NCBI GenBank assembly: GCA_005408345.1
Contig: SEMN01001195.1
Coordinates: forward strand, 23,635-87,634
DNA: 64,000 bases
Direction: 5' to 3'
Source of the DNA: Macquaria australasica
Lineage: Eukaryota > Chordata > Actinopteri > Centrarchiformes > Percichthyidae
In this document: in pieces, positions 60,101 through 64,000 of the stretch
Numbering within the stretch: the stretch's first letter is position 1
Layout of the letters: each line of letters starts with the position of its first letter
Position numbers and translations under genes: made by a program
The notes under the pieces: generated by a model
Seen by the model: the letters and a program-made list of their open reading frames with translations, nothing else
The model's database searches: none
Told to the model about the DNA's origin: nothing

Positions 60101-62426
60101 GTCCCACAGCTGGGAAATTTTCAGCATTACAACAGCCAGAAAAAGTGTCATATATAGAAATACAATAATAAAATATAATAAAATACAATAAAAATAAATA
60201 GAAAACAGTCCTGTACACAGTAAAGACAGTAATAATAATAGTGTGACTGAGTGCATTTGTAAGTATGAACAATAGATAAGATAAAAAAAAAAATATTGCA
60301 CATATATAATATACATGTACATGAAAGTATTACACAGCAACAGATGAAGTAATAACATCATGAATAAAAAAAAATAAATAATGATAAATAATTATAATGA
60401 TAATAATTATTATAATAATTATAATGATAAAGGGGAGGATAGGCTCCAACCCCGTATGACACGTTTACGTGTACAGGACCGTCTCCACTGGCTGAAGTCG
60501 TCATCATGGGACGATCCAGTCTCTCCCACAGCTTCTGCTTGATGCGACGTCCCAGCTCTAAACTGTACGGACGAACCCGGCCGCTCTTGTATCTATGAGG
60601 AGTGGAAGGAGCAGAAATGAAATAATAATATGATTAAACATCTTATATACTGAAAGAGTGAGTGATAGATTTGAAAGTGATTTGACAAATGTGATAATGA
60701 TTTGATTCAAAGACTCATGAGTTTTGACACAAACGTACCTCAGCATGTCATCTACGACTTCGTGGTAGATCTTCTGGTGCTCTTCCACTGAGCGGTTGTG
60801 TATTATCAGAGGAGCGACTTGGTTTACGTTGGAGGAGCTTAGCTGGTTTACAGCACTGGAGGGCTGGGGTCTGGGGGGCACATTTGAGACCACCGGCAGG
60901 TCAGCAGGTGCGATGGCGGATGGAGGCCTCTGGACCAAATTCAGCTCCTGGGGAAGGTCAGCAGCACACGAGAGGATGTCAGGCTCTGGCTAACTTCTTA
61001 CTTATTATCAGCTTACTTTTACAATCAGACAGGAGAGAAACCTGCATCAGATGAACTACAGAGGACGACTTTGTCAAAGACAATTCACATATTCTGTCCA
61101 TTAAAGTTTACACCTGGCTGCAAGAAGATTTTCACTTCCAGGACAATAAAAATGAAGTTAAACTGTTTTCTACAAATGATGCTTGAGCAGTGAATAAGTC
61201 AACTATTTGGCCTTTTCTTTAATGTTTTAATCCAGATGTCTAACCTGGTCCTTCCTGCAGGATGGACACTTGCTGCAGGCTCCAAGCTTCCCTGCACCAT
61301 CTTTCTGGCGTGCAGAGATTCTCCTGCTCCTCCAGTAGCCATGGTCTCTGAGGTAGATGGGCACATCACACTGCACCAACACACACACACAGAATGAGGC
61401 TCTACATGTACAGTAAAAGCAACAAGTGGCATTAAATAAGGTGGATTTCATTTCTTCATTACATTAGTTTTCGTGAGCACAGAGGCCTGTTTACCTTTTC
61501 AACTAATGGAGCTCTTTTGCTCCCTAAAATTGCTGCTGGGGGCCTCAGGACTAAAAAGAGCTGCTGGGCCCCTGTTAACTCCTGTACCTCACACTCTCTG
61601 TGCTGTGTGTACAGTTTTCTGTGCTTTGTGGCCCCAGATTTACTGATTTACTTTAATGTAATAATTTAGGAATATGCAACATGTAAACACAAAATTAAAT
61701 AATGAAGGTCTTCAAACTAGATTTTGATACAGGGACCCTCTTCAAGACAGGGCCCCAAAGACGGGAATAATAAACAGGGACCCACCTCAAGGCCCCTATC
61801 ATGTCAGTTGGTATAATGTGCTTTAGTGTTGCATATTCCCAAATACATTTCCAATAAAATTACTACAAACCAGTATTTCACCATATAATGTGTAAAAATG
61901 TAAAGTCACATATCTGCTGGGAATTATATACTAAGTTCAACTACTTGACAGTTTTACTTACAGCATCACTATCGATCCCAGCTGAGAGCTGGCTGATATA
62001 TAAACAGGTGCTTCTTTTCCCTTCACTTTATTAATCCGGATGTCCCCTCAGTATATTCTCTGTACCATGTGTCCCCGGGGGGTGTGTGTGGGGAGGGGTG
62101 TTCATGGCAGAGCATGTTGGCAAAACATCAGTAAACTTTGAGGATTCTGAAATCCTCGATGGGAAAATCCATTGAAAACACCATAGACTTTCAAAGTGTT
62201 CAAATCTCACATTTTCCATGATGGAAGTTAGTTGTGTCGCTTTCGTCGGTCTCAGTGAGTCTTTAGTTGTTGTCAGGGCGGAAGCAGTCCTCAGTAGAAG
62301 CGATGATTTTGAAGAAATCGTCGAGTGAAACTTGTGAAAAACTTTTCTTGACCGTGAGGCTTTGTTTGTATTTAAATGATGCTCCTGGAGACAACACATA
62401 GCAACCATGGAATCCTCGGAGTCCAT
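57184..62426 (-). CDS. Unrecognised multi-exon gene G4 (frameshifted twin of G1)
   Basis: Exons by comparison with G1: a 62426-62211, b 61370-61245, c 60947-60739, d 60592-60469, e 57468-57320, f 57192-57184. Exons a to d have the same lengths as in G1. One codon change noticed in c is Asp to Val (NQDAP to NQVAP). Exon e is 149 nt instead of 147. A 2-bp gain after VTVKS shifts the frame and leads to a stop 14 codons later (CPPKSS, stop), so the last residues differ from G1 but the length is only slightly reduced. A minus-strand AATAAA near 56925, inside a block missing from D1, could serve as poly(A) signal. It may be a slightly altered functional gene or an early pseudogene. Confidence 0.4.
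57707..59747. repeat. 75-bp-period minisatellite (copy in D3)
   Basis: Same array as 40020-42060, offset about 17,687. Unit number appears unchanged, which for a minisatellite indicates a very recent duplication or an assembly duplicate. Confidence 0.85.
60069..60376 (-). mobile_element. LINE 3'-UTR fragment in the G4 intron
   Basis: Twin of 42386-42690, with the same truncation point and tail, so it was inserted before the duplication. Confidence 0.85.
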
Positions 62427-63158
62427 TTTTCTATCCAGTAAAAGCATCTGGAACATAGAAGCCGTCCTCAGGATGAGTCCAGCCCCGTCAGAGCTGTCCG
62501 GACATTTTTCAAATTAATTATATAAATATGAAATATTTTCAGAAAACTATATTAAATCATATTTAACTAGATAATAATATTAGAAACAAAGTGTTATCTA
62601 TTTTCCACTGACTTGTATAAAATCAGGTGCACATCTATGAAGTTAGGTTTTGTTTAACCAAAATAAAACACAAATGTCAAGAATGTTTTTTTATTTATTT
62701 ATTTCATATATTGGCAGTGATGAGATGAAGACCTGTGTCTGTATACTGTGACATGACAGTGTGTTTACAACAGCAGTGTTACAAATATTAATATTTCCAG
62801 TCTTCATACTTTTTATCATTATATAAATATAAAAATAAAATATATAAAGATAAAATTCTGGGGCAAAAGGTGCTGTGGTATGAGGATGAATACGACTCAC
62901 ACAAACATGCTGTGTTCCAATGACAAATAAAACCTAAAAGTATCGTCAGCTGGACTATTTTGAAAGAAGGTGTTGAGAACAAAATAATGTAGGCTGATAC
63001 TTTATTGATCCCCTTAAAGGAGTTCTGGTTTCTCTTTTCTCCCTGCAATAGAGAGGTCAAAGGTCAGGGAGTGTTGGCGTGGGCTTAAACCTGGTTTTTG
63101 ACTGAAAGGATCCCACGTGGAGGATGATGAGGAGGAATAAGGTGAAGCAGATGAGGAT

Positions 63159-63462
63159 TCAATGCTGCTGTTCAAAGTGGAGACAGTGGAAATGGTCACA
63201 TCCACAATACCTTGACTTAGCTCTGGATATTGTTTCCTGGAGGAAGAAGGCATAATATATGCGTTAATTTCCCTCAAACTAGGCTTGATCATTTCCAAAA
63301 ATACATTAAAAACTTATTTAGTTTGTAAAACTGCATAAAAAATACAAATGTGTGACTTACCTCAGCTCCTTCTTGGTGTTCTACGAGCTCTTTGGGGGAC
63401 ATGCCATGCAGGTTACACAGGTTGGACTTCACCGTGACTGGGACCTGACCCAGGGACTGTTT
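63159..63462 (-). pseudogene. G5: 3' end of a gene copy, LINE-interrupted
   Basis: Exon f 63236-63159 and the downstream part of exon e (63361-63462), ending at the same LINE junction as G2. The remainder lies beyond the LINE and the window edge. Confidence 0.55.
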
Positions 63463-64000
63463 AAGATAAGATAAGATAAGATAAGATAAGATAAGCCTTT
63501 AATTGTCCCACAGCAGGGACATTTTCAGCGTTACAGAAGCCAGCAAAAGTGTCATATATAGAAATACAACAATAAAATATAATAAAATACAATAAAAATA
63601 AATAGAAAAATAGTCCTGTACACAGTAAAGACAGTAATAATAATAGTGTGACTGAGTGCATTTGTAAGTATGAACAATAGATAAGACAAAAATATTGCAC
63701 ATATATAACATACATGTACATGAAAATATTACACAGCAACAGATGAAGTAAATAACGTCATGAATAAAAAAAAATGTATGAAGATAATGCACAGCAGCAG
63801 ATGAAGTAAAGTAGTGAACAGTCTGCTTATTGACAGTCAAATGTAGATTACCGGGAGCTGTACTGATTATAGAGTCTGACAGCAGCAGGCAGGAAGGACC
63901 TACGGTACCTCTCCCTCAGACACCGAGGGTGGAGCAGTCGATCGCTGAAGGAGCTGCCCAGTGCTGATAGAGTGACATGTGGGGGGTGGGAAGTGTTCTC
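63463..64000 (-). mobile_element. CR1/Rex1-like LINE, 3' part (runs off the window)
   Basis: Same tail and 3' UTR as 45779-46160, then the RT C-terminal region up to the window edge. Insertion point identical to that in G2, so it is the same ancestral insertion. Confidence 0.88.

Larger units (their letters stand above)
56342..64000. repeat. Segmental duplication, copy D3
   Basis: Partner of 38760-46320 and still homologous at the window edge, so its true end is outside. It carries a 104-bp segment near 56923-57040 not present in D1. Confidence 0.93.

Overview
The window looks like nuclear DNA of a teleost fish, probably a spiny-rayed one. The evidence is two intron-containing vertebrate genes with fish-like protein sequences, L2-type and CR1/Rex1-type LINE remains, several MITE families with hAT-like ends of the kind common in fish genomes, and long (CA)n and (AT)n runs. 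Nothing bacterial or viral was seen.

Layout. (1) 1-21.4 kb: I could build no gene here. It holds two L2-like LINE 3' fragments (3.6-4.15 kb and 7.99-8.55 kb, the second inside a nested inverted-repeat element), microsatellites, a decayed MITE at 19.0 kb, and a few long non-repetitive blocks that look like conserved non-coding DNA. (2) 21.4-23.6 kb: gadd45gip1 (mitoribosomal protein mL64/CRIF1), two exons, plus strand. (3) 24.5-36.5 kb: a complete ttc39a-type TPR gene, minus strand. I could join 18 coding exons with consistent splice phases into 563 codons plus stop. The two genes converge tail to tail, with candidate poly(A) signals about 80 bp apart. Their introns carry at least five MITE families. 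(4) 37.2-38.1 kb: an interspersed repeat block. (5) 38.8 kb to the end: a young, nested segmental duplication. The same block is read at 38.76-46.32 kb and 56.34-64.0 kb (period about 17.6 kb, nearly identical), with a shorter third copy of part of it at 54.6-56.5 kb.

The duplicated block carries an unrecognised minus-strand gene of six candidate exons (about 276 codons) whose splice phases agree across five junctions. One copy is intact in the model (G1, 44.74-39.50 kb), one has a 2-bp frameshift near its end (G4, 62.43-57.18 kb), and three are partial (G2, G3, G5). In G2 and G5 a 5'-truncated LINE of 2.2 kb sits inside the fifth coding exon. G3 keeps the uninterrupted exon, so the window contains its own empty-site control. 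The long intron of this gene holds a 75-bp-period minisatellite that is open in frames on both strands.

Between G2 and G3 (49.2-52.3 kb) lies the strangest part. Two 474-bp arms form a nearly perfect inverted repeat around a 597-bp loop. The loop has a TATA box and a 65-codon ORF. A diverged but frame-preserving relative of that ORF lies 1.6 kb further on, with a 7 x 35 bp tandem array between them. I do not recognise these small ORFs.

The main caution is that the near-identity of the 17.6-kb copies and of the palindrome arms could also come from genome assembly (retained haplotypes or a misjoin).
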